The notes beneath the pieces are model-generated. The model did not search any database, had not been told where the DNA came from, and saw nothing but the letters and a program-made list of their open reading frames with translations. A DNA stretch of 64,000 nucleotides from Streptomyces sp. ERV7 (GTDB taxonomy: Bacteria; Actinomycetota; Actinomycetes; Streptomycetales; Streptomycetaceae), in assembly GCF_001653515.1 (NCBI RefSeq), contig NZ_LYOY01000040.1, positions 930,001-994,000 of the forward strand. The letters are read 5' to 3'. Below are positions 34,098-41,866 of this stretch, piece by piece. Position 1 is the stretch's first letter. Each line of letters begins with the position of its first letter. The translations under genes were made by a program, and so were the position numbers.

Positions 34098-34138
34098 AGT
34101 ACAGTTCAGATGTACTCAACGGTTCAGTTGAACTGAAC
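34098..34138. promoter_or_regulatory. Two palindromic operators between esterase and TetR
   Basis: GTTCAGTT-G-AACTGAAC (34122-34138) is a perfect 8-bp palindrome, and AGTACA-n7-TGTACT (34098-34116) a second one with GTTCAG inside its spacer. The region is AT-rich for this genome. Probable binding sites for the TetR protein at 34201, controlling both divergent genes. Confidence 0.7.
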
Positions 34139-34200
34139 TCAACGGGATGGTTCAGCCGCGGCTAGACTGCGGCCCACGGCGAGAGAAGGAGACGGCGACA

Positions 34201-34941
34201 GTGCGCGCAAGCGAACAGCCCCCCAAGCGCATCCCCTCGGGCGACCGGGCGGCGGCCAAGCGCAGGGCGATCGTGCGGGCCGCCACCGATGCGTTCCTGC
34301 GGGACGGCTACGGCGTGGGCATGGACACCATCGCCGCCGAGGCGGGCGTCGCCAAGGTCACCGTCTACAACCACTTCGGCAGCAAGGAAGCCCTCTTCAC
34401 CGCGATCGTCGGCGATCTCCTGGACGCCGCGCTCGCGGAGTCGACCCGGCTGGTCGAGGAACGCCTCGGCTCCTCCACGGATGTACGCGCCGACCTCGTC
34501 GCGATCTGCGAGGCATGGGTGGCCGGCCATGCCACCCCCGAGGTGCTCGCCCTGCACAACGCCGTCATGGGCTCCATGCCGCGCCTGCCCGAGCTGGGCC
34601 GCACCTGGCAGGAGCAGGGCCCCGAGCGCTTCCACCTGATCGTCCGCGCCGCGCTCGCCTCACTCGTGGAACGCGGCGAACTCGCCATCGACGACATCGA
34701 GTTGGCGGCGATCCAGCTCTCCGGTCTGGTACTGATGCCGCACATCGCGTACGGCTCGGCCGGCTCGGCACCCGACGCCGACCTCACCCAACGGCTCATC
34801 ACCGGCGGCGTGGACATGTTCCTCGCCCGCTACCGTCCCGGCGTCACGACGAGCGGCTGGACCGCCACGCGCCGCACAGTCGGCCCTCCTCCGGCTCCAC
34901 ACCTGGGCGGTAAAGCCGGTGGAGGCCGTGCGGACCGTTGA
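34201..34941 (+). CDS. TetR-family regulator
   Basis: A 246-residue TetR protein: basic start (RAAAKRRAIVRAATDAFLRD), HTH MDTIAAEAGVAKVTVYNHFG then SKEALFTAIV, and a TetR_C domain of the AefR/TetR_C_7-like type (HNAVMGSMPRLPELGRTWQE). The C-terminal 25 residues are Pro/Gly-rich. GTG 34201 has AGGAG nine bases upstream; an earlier GTG-like start at 34147 is less likely. It presumably represses itself and the divergent esterase through the palindromes at 34098-34138; the downstream lyase may also respond. Confidence 0.82.
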   Translation: MRASEQPPKRIPSGDRAAAKRRAIVRAATDAFLRDGYGVGMDTIAAEAGVAKVTVYNHFGSKEALFTAIVGDLLDAALAESTRLVEERLGSSTDVRADLVAICEAWVAGHATPEVLALHNAVMGSMPRLPELGRTWQEQGPERFHLIVRAALASLVERGELAIDDIELAAIQLSGLVLMPHIAYGSAGSAPDADLTQRLITGGVDMFLARYRPGVTTSGWTATRRTVGPPPAPHLGGKAGGGRADR

Positions 34942-35057
34942 CTCGACCTCCGCGCCGGAGCTACCTTGCCCTCGCTCCAACGTTCCCGTATATAGGCTCG
35001 GTTCATCTATATGAACTGCGGCTTTCTGCGATGTGGGATCCGACGGAAGGACAAGCG

Positions 35058-37463
35058 ATGCCGCTCGATCGCCGAGACGTGTTGAGGTACGGAGCGACCG
35101 CCGCGGTGGCCGCCGCGATCCCGCTCCAGGCTGCCGGACCCGGCGCTACGGCCCCGCTGGGCTCCACGGACCACACGAGGATCGTGGCCGCCTACCGCGA
35201 GCTCCAGATCGGCGGCAACCGCGTCTCACCCCGGCGCGCTCGCGCGGTGGCCGCGCTCGACGAGGTCGCGACCGGCTACGACGCGGCCATGACCGTCACC
35301 GGCGACCAGCTCTGGCCCGACCTGCCGGTGGGGCCGGGCAGTACCTACTTCCCCACCATGTACTACCGGTTGCGGACCATCGCGGTGGACTGGGCCACAC
35401 CCGGATCCGCGCTCTCCACCCGGCCGGAGACGCCCGACCGTCTCGTCACCGCCCTCGACACCCTCTACCGCACCCAGTACAACGAGAACACCGCCGAGCT
35501 GGGCAACTGGTACTCGTACGAGATAGGCGTGCCGTACTGGCTGCTCCAGACCGTGGTGGCGCTCGGCGACCGGCTGCCCGCAGCCGGCCGGGAACGCGTG
35601 CTGCGCCCCGTGCTGCGCTTCGTCGCCGACCCCAACCGCCGTACCTCCAACGCCACCGTGGAGACAGGCGCCAACCGTGCGGACAAGGCCCTGATCACCG
35701 TGGTGTCGGGCGCGCTGGCCGACGATGCCACCCGCGTCGCCGCCGGCATCGCGGCCGTCACCGACACCGCGGGCGGCGGCGCCTCGGACCTGACGCTGCG
35801 CACCACCAAGGGCGACGGCTACCACACCGACGGGTCCTTCATCCAGCACGACGTGGTGCCCTACCCCGGCCACTACGGGCTGGTCCTGCTGAGCGCGATC
35901 GCCGGGCTGACCTACGTCACGCACGACACCGCCGTCGGCCTCGCACCCGCTGTGCGGGAGAAGTTCGAGCAGGTCGTCACCGATGTGCACGCGCCCTTCC
36001 TGTTCGCCGGGTCGATGATGGAGACGGTACGGGGCCGGATGCTGTCCCGGCAGGGCGAGACCGGGCACGACGCGGGCCACCAGTTCATCGCGGCCGCGGT
36101 GCTGCTGGCGAGGACGGCGACGGGCGAAACCCGCAGGCGGCTGTCCCGGCTCGCGGCGCGCTGGATCGCCGAGGGCACCTGGGCGCCCTACCTGGACGTC
36201 TCCGATGTCGGCCGGTTCTCGGGCGGCCTCCAGCCCGTCGGGGTGCCCGAGGTCGAGTTCGCCGAGCAACTGCCCGCCGTACGGGCACGGTCGGGCGCGA
36301 CGGCCCTGCACCGCACGTTCCCGCAGATGGACCGGATGGTGCACACCACCGAGCGCTGGTCGGCCTCGCTCGGCACGGGCTCCTCCCGGATCTGCCGCTA
36401 CGAGGCCATCAACGGCATGAACCTGCACGGCTGGTACACCGGCGACGGCGTGCTCTACACCTTCCTGCCCGGCCGGCAGGGCCAGTACAGCGACGCCTAC
36501 TGGCCCACCGTCGACGCCACACTCCTGCCCGGCACCACAACCAAGGACGCCGCGCCCCCACCTCTGCTGACCGAACCGCCGCGCACCACACGCACCTTCG
36601 CGGGCGGAGCGCGCTTCGACGACCGGTACGGTGTCCAGGCGCTGGACTTCGTATCCCAGGACGGCACCCTGTCCGCCAAGAAGTCCTGGTTCCTCACCCC
36701 CGACGCGGTGGTCTGCCTGGGCGCCGCCATCACCGACACCTCCGGCGCCCCGGTACGTACGGCGATCGAGAACCGCGGTCTGGGCGAGGACGGCACCCCC
36801 GGCCTGCTGATCGACGGCCGCCCCGACACCTCGCCGCTCGGCCGCCCCACGGTCGTCCGCCACGCGCGCTGGCTGCACCTGGACGGCACCGGGGGCTATG
36901 TGCTCCTCGACGGCCACGCCGACAAGCCGCTGACGCTGCTGCGCGAGGACCGTACCGGCACCTGGCTGGGCATCGACACCGGCGCCAACACCCATGGGAC
37001 CTCCACCCCGTACACCCGCCGCTACCAGAAGATCGTGGTCGCTCACGGGGTCCGCCCGGCCGGTGCGAGCTATGCCTACGCCGTGCTGCCGGGTGCCACC
37101 GCCACCGAGACACGCCGTGCGACCGGGCGGTGGACGGTGCTCGCCAACTCGGAGCACACCCAGGCGATCCGCCTCGACGCGCACCTCACGGCGGCGGTGT
37201 TCTTCGCCCCGGGCGCCGTCGACGGCCTCCGGACGTCCGGGCCGACCACCGCCGTATGGGGCCGGACGCCGAAGGGCTGGAGCTGCGCCCTGGCGGACCC
37301 GTCCCAGACGCAGGACAGCGTGCGCGTCACCGTCGATGTCGCCGCCCACCGCGTCGTCCGCGCGGATCCCACGGTCACCGTGGTGGCCACTCACCCCCGG
37401 CTGGTGGTGGACATCGAGGTCGCGGGCTCGCTCGGTGCCACGCACTCCTTCACCGTCGACTGA
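35058..37463 (+). CDS. Polysaccharide lyase family 8 (hyaluronate/chondroitin/xanthan lyase-like)
   Basis: An 801-residue exported enzyme that would cleave uronic-acid polysaccharides by beta-elimination. It starts with a twin-arginine signal (LDRRDVLRYG followed by an Ala-rich core), so it is exported folded. The alpha/alpha toroid domain spans ~40-380, with ELGNWYSYEIGVPYWL (aromatic patch), ETGANRADK (catalytic Asn) and DGSFIQHDVVPYPGHYG, giving catalytic His264 and Tyr273. The central and C-terminal beta-sandwich domains span ~400-801. Fifty-odd bases upstream is an AT-rich promoter-like stretch, and ATG 35058 has GGAAGGA. Substrate not decidable by reading. Confidence 0.88.
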   Translation: MPLDRRDVLRYGATAAVAAAIPLQAAGPGATAPLGSTDHTRIVAAYRELQIGGNRVSPRRARAVAALDEVATGYDAAMTVTGDQLWPDLPVGPGSTYFPTMYYRLRTIAVDWATPGSALSTRPETPDRLVTALDTLYRTQYNENTAELGNWYSYEIGVPYWLLQTVVALGDRLPAAGRERVLRPVLRFVADPNRRTSNATVETGANRADKALITVVSGALADDATRVAAGIAAVTDTAGGGASDLTLRTTKGDGYHTDGSFIQHDVVPYPGHYGLVLLSAIAGLTYVTHDTAVGLAPAVREKFEQVVTDVHAPFLFAGSMMETVRGRMLSRQGETGHDAGHQFIAAAVLLARTATGETRRRLSRLAARWIAEGTWAPYLDVSDVGRFSGGLQPVGVPEVEFAEQLPAVRARSGATALHRTFPQMDRMVHTTERWSASLGTGSSRICRYEAINGMNLHGWYTGDGVLYTFLPGRQGQYSDAYWPTVDATLLPGTTTKDAAPPPLLTEPPRTTRTFAGGARFDDRYGVQALDFVSQDGTLSAKKSWFLTPDAVVCLGAAITDTSGAPVRTAIENRGLGEDGTPGLLIDGRPDTSPLGRPTVVRHARWLHLDGTGGYVLLDGHADKPLTLLREDRTGTWLGIDTGANTHGTSTPYTRRYQKIVVAHGVRPAGASYAYAVLPGATATETRRATGRWTVLANSEHTQAIRLDAHLTAAVFFAPGAVDGLRTSGPTTAVWGRTPKGWSCALADPSQTQDSVRVTVDVAAHRVVRADPTVTVVATHPRLVVDIEVAGSLGATHSFTVD

Positions 37464-37507
37464 CACCGAGCGGGAACCCGCCCCTCAGGGGCACCACGCT
37501 CCCCTCT

Positions 37508-38056
37508 CTACCGCCGTCCGCCGAACTCCCAGTCGTGGACCTCGATGTCGGCATACCGGTCCGCCGTCAGGACGGCCCGCGCGGTGGCCGCGTCCGGAGC
37601 CCGGACCAGCGCCACCGTTCCCACCCAGGTGGCACCGTCGTCGGACAGCAACGGCCCGTACGCGATCAGGTCGTCGCGGTCCGACGGCACCACGAGGTCG
37701 CCGGGCTCCCCCGAGCCCAGGCCGAGCACCAGGTACCGGTTGCCGTCGGTCCGGCCGCCGGGGAAGTCCCACATGGTGCGGCCCAGCAGGTTGCGCCAGC
37801 GCCGCACCAGCACGTCCCGGTACGCACCGGCCTGGTAGTTGGGCTCCTCGAAGGCGAACGCGCGGGCGGCGGCGGGGTTCGGCAGATCGACGATGTGCAT
37901 GCTGCCGCTGGGTGTCTCACCGTCCTCGGCGAACGTGGGCCCGCGCGCGATCAGCTCCTTCTCGAACCCGTCCATGTAGGACCAGTGGGCTTCGAGCAGT
38001 TGGCCGCGCAAGGGCAGGGAACCGGGCCGATCGCGGTGGTAGCAGAAGAACTCCAT
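37508..38056 (-). CDS. YCII-related domain protein (tandem)
   Basis: A 182-residue cytoplasmic protein with two YciI-like alpha/beta modules: residues 1-95 (EFFCYHRDRPGSLPLRGQLL ... EAHWSYMDGF, SGSMHIVDLPNPAAARAF) and 100-182 (LVVPSDRDDLIAYGPLLSDD, VALVRAPDAATARAVL). The His/Asp pair of the YciI active site appears as EAHWSYMD. Function of such proteins is poorly known (possible dehydratase or small-molecule enzyme). ATG 38056 is preferred, nine bases after GGGGAG; a GTG two codons earlier is possible. Confidence 0.75.
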   Translation of the reverse strand: MEFFCYHRDRPGSLPLRGQLLEAHWSYMDGFEKELIARGPTFAEDGETPSGSMHIVDLPNPAAARAFAFEEPNYQAGAYRDVLVRRWRNLLGRTMWDFPGGRTDGNRYLVLGLGSGEPGDLVVPSDRDDLIAYGPLLSDDGATWVGTVALVRAPDAATARAVLTADRYADIEVHDWEFGGRR

Positions 38057-38125
38057 GCCCACAGACTCCCCAACGCACGACAGCTTCTCAAGGGGGTTCC
38101 GGGGAGCGCGGTCGGCCCTCCCCCG

Positions 38126-38947
38126 TCACGGCCCGGTGATCGGTGTCTGCAACTCGGTCACCCACTCGTCGCGGTTGTCCGGGCACTCCAGGTTGATCTC
38201 CCGGGGGTAACCGGCCGACCGGTAGCCGTTGCCGTCGATCCAGTGGGCCAGGGTCTGGGCGGTGGGCAGCACCGCGTCCATCGAGCCGCGGTGCACGATC
38301 GTCGCCGCCTGGACGGGTGGAAGGTCGAGCACCCGGAACGCACCGTCCTGGAGGGGTGCGGCGACGACCTGGACGGCCGCGTGGACGCGGATCCTGCCGT
38401 CACCCACCGGCTCGTCCTCGTAGTAGGCGATACCGGGGCCCGTCGGCGTGATGCCGGCCTCGCCCAGGCGCCGGAACAACTCGTCGTAGAGCGGCCCGAT
38501 GACCGGGCTGATGTCCTGCGGCCCGAAGCTCGCGGCGGTCGCCGTCAGCTCCGCCACCCGGACCGCCGGGACGCTCTTGACGACAACGTCTTGTGTGGGC
38601 ATGTGCCCCTCGCTCTCGATCGACCGGAGCCTCGCCTCGACCTGCACCAGGCGCGCCGCGGCGGCGGCCATCGCGGCCTCCAGCTCGGCCTGCCGCAGCC
38701 GCAGCATGCCGCGCAGTTCCTCGGTGGTGACCTTCTCGTCCAGGATCTCCTGGACCTGCTGAAGGGTGAAACCGAGGTCCTTGAGCGCGATCACGCGGTT
38801 GAGGCGGGCCAGTTGGGCGGCCGTGTAGTACCGGTAGCCGCTGGCGGGGTCGACATGGGCGGGCCGCAGCAGTCCGGTCGCGTCGTAGTGACGCAGCATC
38901 CGGACCGAGACGCGACCGTGCCGGGCGAAGTCTCCGATGGTGAACAT
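38126..38947 (-). CDS. MerR-family regulator with GyrI-like effector domain
   Basis: A 273-residue BmrR-type activator. N-terminal MerR HTH: FTIGDFARHGRVSVRMLRHY, DATGLLRPAHVDPASGYRYY; long dimer helix around residues 75-115; C-terminal GyrI-like ligand-binding domain (VKSVPAVRVAELTATAAS ... INLECPDNRDEWVTELQTPI). These bind drugs or lipophilic ligands and twist open a promoter with long spacer. ATG 38947 has GGAG five bases upstream. Divergent from the DinB gene with 59 bases between, so that gene is a probable target. Confidence 0.85.
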   Translation of the reverse strand: MFTIGDFARHGRVSVRMLRHYDATGLLRPAHVDPASGYRYYTAAQLARLNRVIALKDLGFTLQQVQEILDEKVTTEELRGMLRLRQAELEAAMAAAAARLVQVEARLRSIESEGHMPTQDVVVKSVPAVRVAELTATAASFGPQDISPVIGPLYDELFRRLGEAGITPTGPGIAYYEDEPVGDGRIRVHAAVQVVAAPLQDGAFRVLDLPPVQAATIVHRGSMDAVLPTAQTLAHWIDGNGYRSAGYPREINLECPDNRDEWVTELQTPITGP

Positions 38948-39006
38948 GATGTCTCCGAGTCCAGCGTCTGACACGGTGTGAGGGTCAAGAAACCATAGTG
39001 GGGGAA

Positions 39007-39570
39007 ATGATCACGACCATGACTACCTCGACCAGAAGAGCCGAAGAGTTCGTCGGAGACGGACCCGAGCGCCGGTTCAGTGGACCTGCGACCGGTGAGG
39101 AACGGCGTATGCTCCTCGCCTTCCTCGGCGATCAGCGCGCGACCTTGGAGCTCAAGTGCGCCGGTGTGGAAGCGGAACTGTCGGCCCGCGCCGTGGAACC
39201 GTCCACGCTGTCCCTGCTCGGCCTGGTCCGCCACCTCACGGATGTCGAGCGCCACTGGTTCCGCCAGGTGCTGGCCGGACAGGACGCTCCGCCCCTCTAC
39301 TCCTGCACCGAGGCCCCCGACGGGGACTTCGACGGCGCCGTGTCCGAGCCGGCGGCGATCGCGGACGCGTGGCAGGCCTGGCGGGCCGAGGTCGCGTACG
39401 CCGATGACTTCGCCGAGCGGGCTCCGCACCTCGACCTCGAGGGCGACGACTCCTGGCGCGGCAGGGTCTCGCTGCGCTGGGTGCTCATCCACATGATCGA
39501 GGAGTACGCCCGCCACAACGGCCACGCCGATCTGCTGCGTGAGCGGATCGACGGCGCGCGGGGCATCTGA
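39007..39570 (+). CDS. DinB-family protein (DUF664)
   Basis: About 187 residues of the DinB/DUF664 four-helix bundle, related to mycothiol-dependent enzymes. Motifs: LGLVRHLTDVERHWFRQVLA with the first metal-site His, and VLIHMIEEYARHNGHADLLR containing the H-x-x-x-E/H-x-x-x-H pair near the end. It may be a thiol-dependent detoxifying enzyme; the MerR partner with a GyrI domain fits. ATG 39007 follows GGGGGAA at very short spacing; ATG 39019 is an equally good start. Confidence 0.78.
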   Translation: MITTMTTSTRRAEEFVGDGPERRFSGPATGEERRMLLAFLGDQRATLELKCAGVEAELSARAVEPSTLSLLGLVRHLTDVERHWFRQVLAGQDAPPLYSCTEAPDGDFDGAVSEPAAIADAWQAWRAEVAYADDFAERAPHLDLEGDDSWRGRVSLRWVLIHMIEEYARHNGHADLLRERIDGARGI

Positions 39571-39596
39571 GGACCGGCGGCCCGGACCGGGACCGC

Positions 39597-39773
39597 CTAC
39601 GGGCCGCTGCCGAACGGCAGCGGCCCGTACGCCCTGTCGAGATGCGGGGCGAACGGTGCGAGGGGAACACCGCGCACCGGGTTGGCCGGCGCCTCCTGCG
39701 CGCGCAGCAGGGACCGCACAAGGTCCGCGTCGATCTCGATGTCCATACTGTCCGCACTATCCACACGGTCCAT
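39597..39773 (-). pseudogene. Short remnant resembling an aminoglycoside phosphotransferase start
   Basis: ATG 39773 to TAG 39597 encodes 58 residues. The beginning, MDIEIDADLVRSLLRAQ, is like the start of many APH-family enzymes (EID-x-x-LV-R-x-L-x-x-x-Q-F). The rest (PVRGVPLAPFAPHLDRAYGP) is unrelated, and the last codons are formed by a terminator hairpin. Thus the gene has probably lost nearly all of its body. Evidence is a 17-residue resemblance only. Confidence 0.35.
39600..39627. terminator. Hairpin terminator
   Basis: CGGGCCGCTGCC GAAC GGCAGCGGCCCG: a perfect 12-bp stem with a four-base loop, 30 bases after the DinB stop. Confidence 0.85.
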
Positions 39774-39832
39774 GCTGGCGGGGGACCTCCTGTCTTTCGT
39801 CGTGCCGGTCCGTGAGACGGCCGGGCGCGCGG

Positions 39833-40270
39833 TCAGGGGCGTGTGTACGGGCGGGTCATGATCTCCATGTTGTGTCCGTCCGGGTCCTTGAAGTAGGCGC
39901 CCCGGCCGCCGAAGAGGTGGTTGATCCGGCCGGGGTCGGTGTGGTCGGGGTCGGCGTAGTACGTGACCCCGACCGTCTCCAGACGCGCGATCATGGCAGG
40001 GAAGTGCTCGTCGGGCACGAGGAACGCGTAGTGCTGGGTCTGGATCGGCTCGTCCCTCTTCTCGTAGTAGTCGAGGGTCACACCGTTGCCGAGGTCGACG
40101 GGCAGGAACGGCCCGAACGGAGCGCCGACCCGCAACCCCAGGATCGCGGCGATGAACTCGGCCGACAGATACCGGTCGCTGGCGTATACGGCGGTGTGGT
40201 TCAGCTGCACGGCGACCACCGACGGTTCGGAGGCGTGCGGGTGGTGCGGGTGGTACTGGTCGTGCGACAT
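39833..40270 (-). CDS. VOC-family (glyoxalase-like) protein
   Basis: A 145-residue single VOC protein. After a His-rich start (HDQYHPHHPHASEP) comes VVAVQLNHTAVYASDRYLSA with the first metal His, then a second half with FKDPDGHNMEIMTRPY containing the conserved DPDGHNxE metal Glu. Likely a metal-dependent ring-cleaving or isomerising enzyme. ATG 40270. The N-terminal His cluster is unusual and may bind metal. The following gap, 40271-40646, contains no gene I can support; GTGGCTGG and CCAGCCAC near 40470-40515 are inverted about 30 bases apart. Confidence 0.8.
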   Translation of the reverse strand: MSHDQYHPHHPHASEPSVVAVQLNHTAVYASDRYLSAEFIAAILGLRVGAPFGPFLPVDLGNGVTLDYYEKRDEPIQTQHYAFLVPDEHFPAMIARLETVGVTYYADPDHTDPGRINHLFGGRGAYFKDPDGHNMEIMTRPYTRP

Positions 40271-40646
40271 CGGTGAGGTTTCTCCGGGTCTTTGGCGAGG
40301 CTGCGAATCCTGGGGATTCGCCGGTATGCGGCGCCGTACGCGGGCGCCGGATGCGAAGACGCGGAGAAAAGGGGCGGACTTCTTGCCCGCCTCGCGCTCA
40401 CGCCGAGGCCGGGAACCCCACTCGTGTATGGCCCAAGGCCGACCCGGCAGTCACCTCACGGACTCTAGTGGCTGGTCACAAACCGGTGCAACGCCGATCC
40501 GGCCAGCCACCGCGCGCTGCGGGTCCGGGTCCCGGTCCGAGTGAGGACAACTTCACCGACGGACCGTACGGGTTCTCTCCTGGGCAGCCAAGCGGCCCCA
40601 CGCCCAGGCCTGTTGGCGTGGCCTGGCCTCTCGGCCCTGACCCTCC

Positions 40647-41747
40647 CTAGGCGTTCCGGATCGCCGTCACCAGTCCCGTGACGAGGCTTGCCCGCTCGGC
40701 CATCGTCTCGACCACCACGTACTCGTGGTCGGCGTGGGCGCCGCCTCCGACCGCTCCCAGGCCGTCGAGCGTCGGCACTCCCAGCGCGGCCGTGAAGTTG
40801 CCGTCGCTGCCGCCGCCGACCGCCACACCTTCGAGGTCGGGCCGCAGCCTCCTCGCCACCGCGAAGAGCTCGGCCGACGCCGACTCGGGCATCGGGGGCC
40901 GGCCGACGGCTCCCTCCACCACGATCTCCGCCTCGCCGAGGTGCGGAGTCAGAGCCGCGAACGCCGACTCGACGCGTTCCTTCTCCTCGGCCGACTCGAC
41001 CCGGACGTCGACGACGACGGTCGCTCGGGCGGGGACGACGTTGTCCAGGGTGCCCGCCGACGCGACGGTCGGGGTGACCGTCGTGCCGATCTCCGGGCGG
41101 CCGAGCGCCGCGATGTCCAGGACCTGGTGTGCCGCCTCGACCAGGGCGTTGACCCCCGCCTCGGGCTCAAGTCCGGCGTGCGAGGCCCGGCCCGAGATCG
41201 AGACCCGGAAGGAGCCGCAGCCCTTGCGGCCGGTCTTGAGGCCTCCGCCGTCGGCGGCGCCCTCGAAGACGAGTACGGCGCCGCACGCGAGGGCCCGTTC
41301 CTCGATCAGCGCCCGGGAGGAGCGGGAGCCGACCTCCTCGTCGGCGGTCACCAGGATCTCGACGCCCGACAGGTCGTCGAGCGCCGCCAGCCCGTGAATC
41401 GCCTGCACCAGACCGCCGAGCATGTCGAAGACACCGGGGCCGGTCGCCCGCCCGTCCGCCACACGGAACGGGCGGCGTTCGAGCGTACCGAGCGGGAACA
41501 CCGTGTCATGGTGGCCGAGGACGAGGACGCGGGGATCGCCACCGCCCGACCAGTGGACGTGCGGCCCGGCCTCGCTCTCGACGAGGACGGCCTTCCCGCC
41601 GAGGCGACTCTCGATGACAGCGGCGACAGTGGTGGCCGATGCCGCCAAGGCGTCGAGTTCGCGCGAGGGAGACTCGACTTCGACGAGTGTCCGGAGGTCA
41701 TCGATCATCGCGTCGACGCTCACGTCGACCCTCTTGTGCGTCGTCAC
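40647..41747 (-). CDS. M20-family metallopeptidase (carboxypeptidase G2-like)
   Basis: A 366-residue zinc exopeptidase: VLVLGHHDTVFPLGTLERRP (first metal His and catalytic Asp), VTADEEVGSRSSRALIEE (catalytic Glu pair), FEGAADGGGLKTGRKGCGSF, dimerisation domain with SGRASHAGLEPEAGVNALVE, and terminal GAHADHEYV metal His. It is like glutamate carboxypeptidase / ArgE-DapE members that remove C-terminal acidic residues. Start uncertain: GTG 41747 has GGAG directly adjacent; ATG 41708 (MIDDLRTLVEVESPSR) is an alternative. Divergent from the large SARP gene. Confidence 0.82.
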   Translation of the reverse strand: MTTHKRVDVSVDAMIDDLRTLVEVESPSRELDALAASATTVAAVIESRLGGKAVLVESEAGPHVHWSGGGDPRVLVLGHHDTVFPLGTLERRPFRVADGRATGPGVFDMLGGLVQAIHGLAALDDLSGVEILVTADEEVGSRSSRALIEERALACGAVLVFEGAADGGGLKTGRKGCGSFRVSISGRASHAGLEPEAGVNALVEAAHQVLDIAALGRPEIGTTVTPTVASAGTLDNVVPARATVVVDVRVESAEEKERVESAFAALTPHLGEAEIVVEGAVGRPPMPESASAELFAVARRLRPDLEGVAVGGGSDGNFTAALGVPTLDGLGAVGGGAHADHEYVVVETMAERASLVTGLVTAIRNA

Positions 41748-41866
41748 TCCGTCAGCGTACTTGGTACGTCCCTGACAGCCGGGCCGTGGCCCCGGCGCCC
41801 CCTCGGGCACCCGAGGTGCGGGTCAGCGACGGAACGCCCGCCGAACTCCCGTGCCAAAATCAGCGG

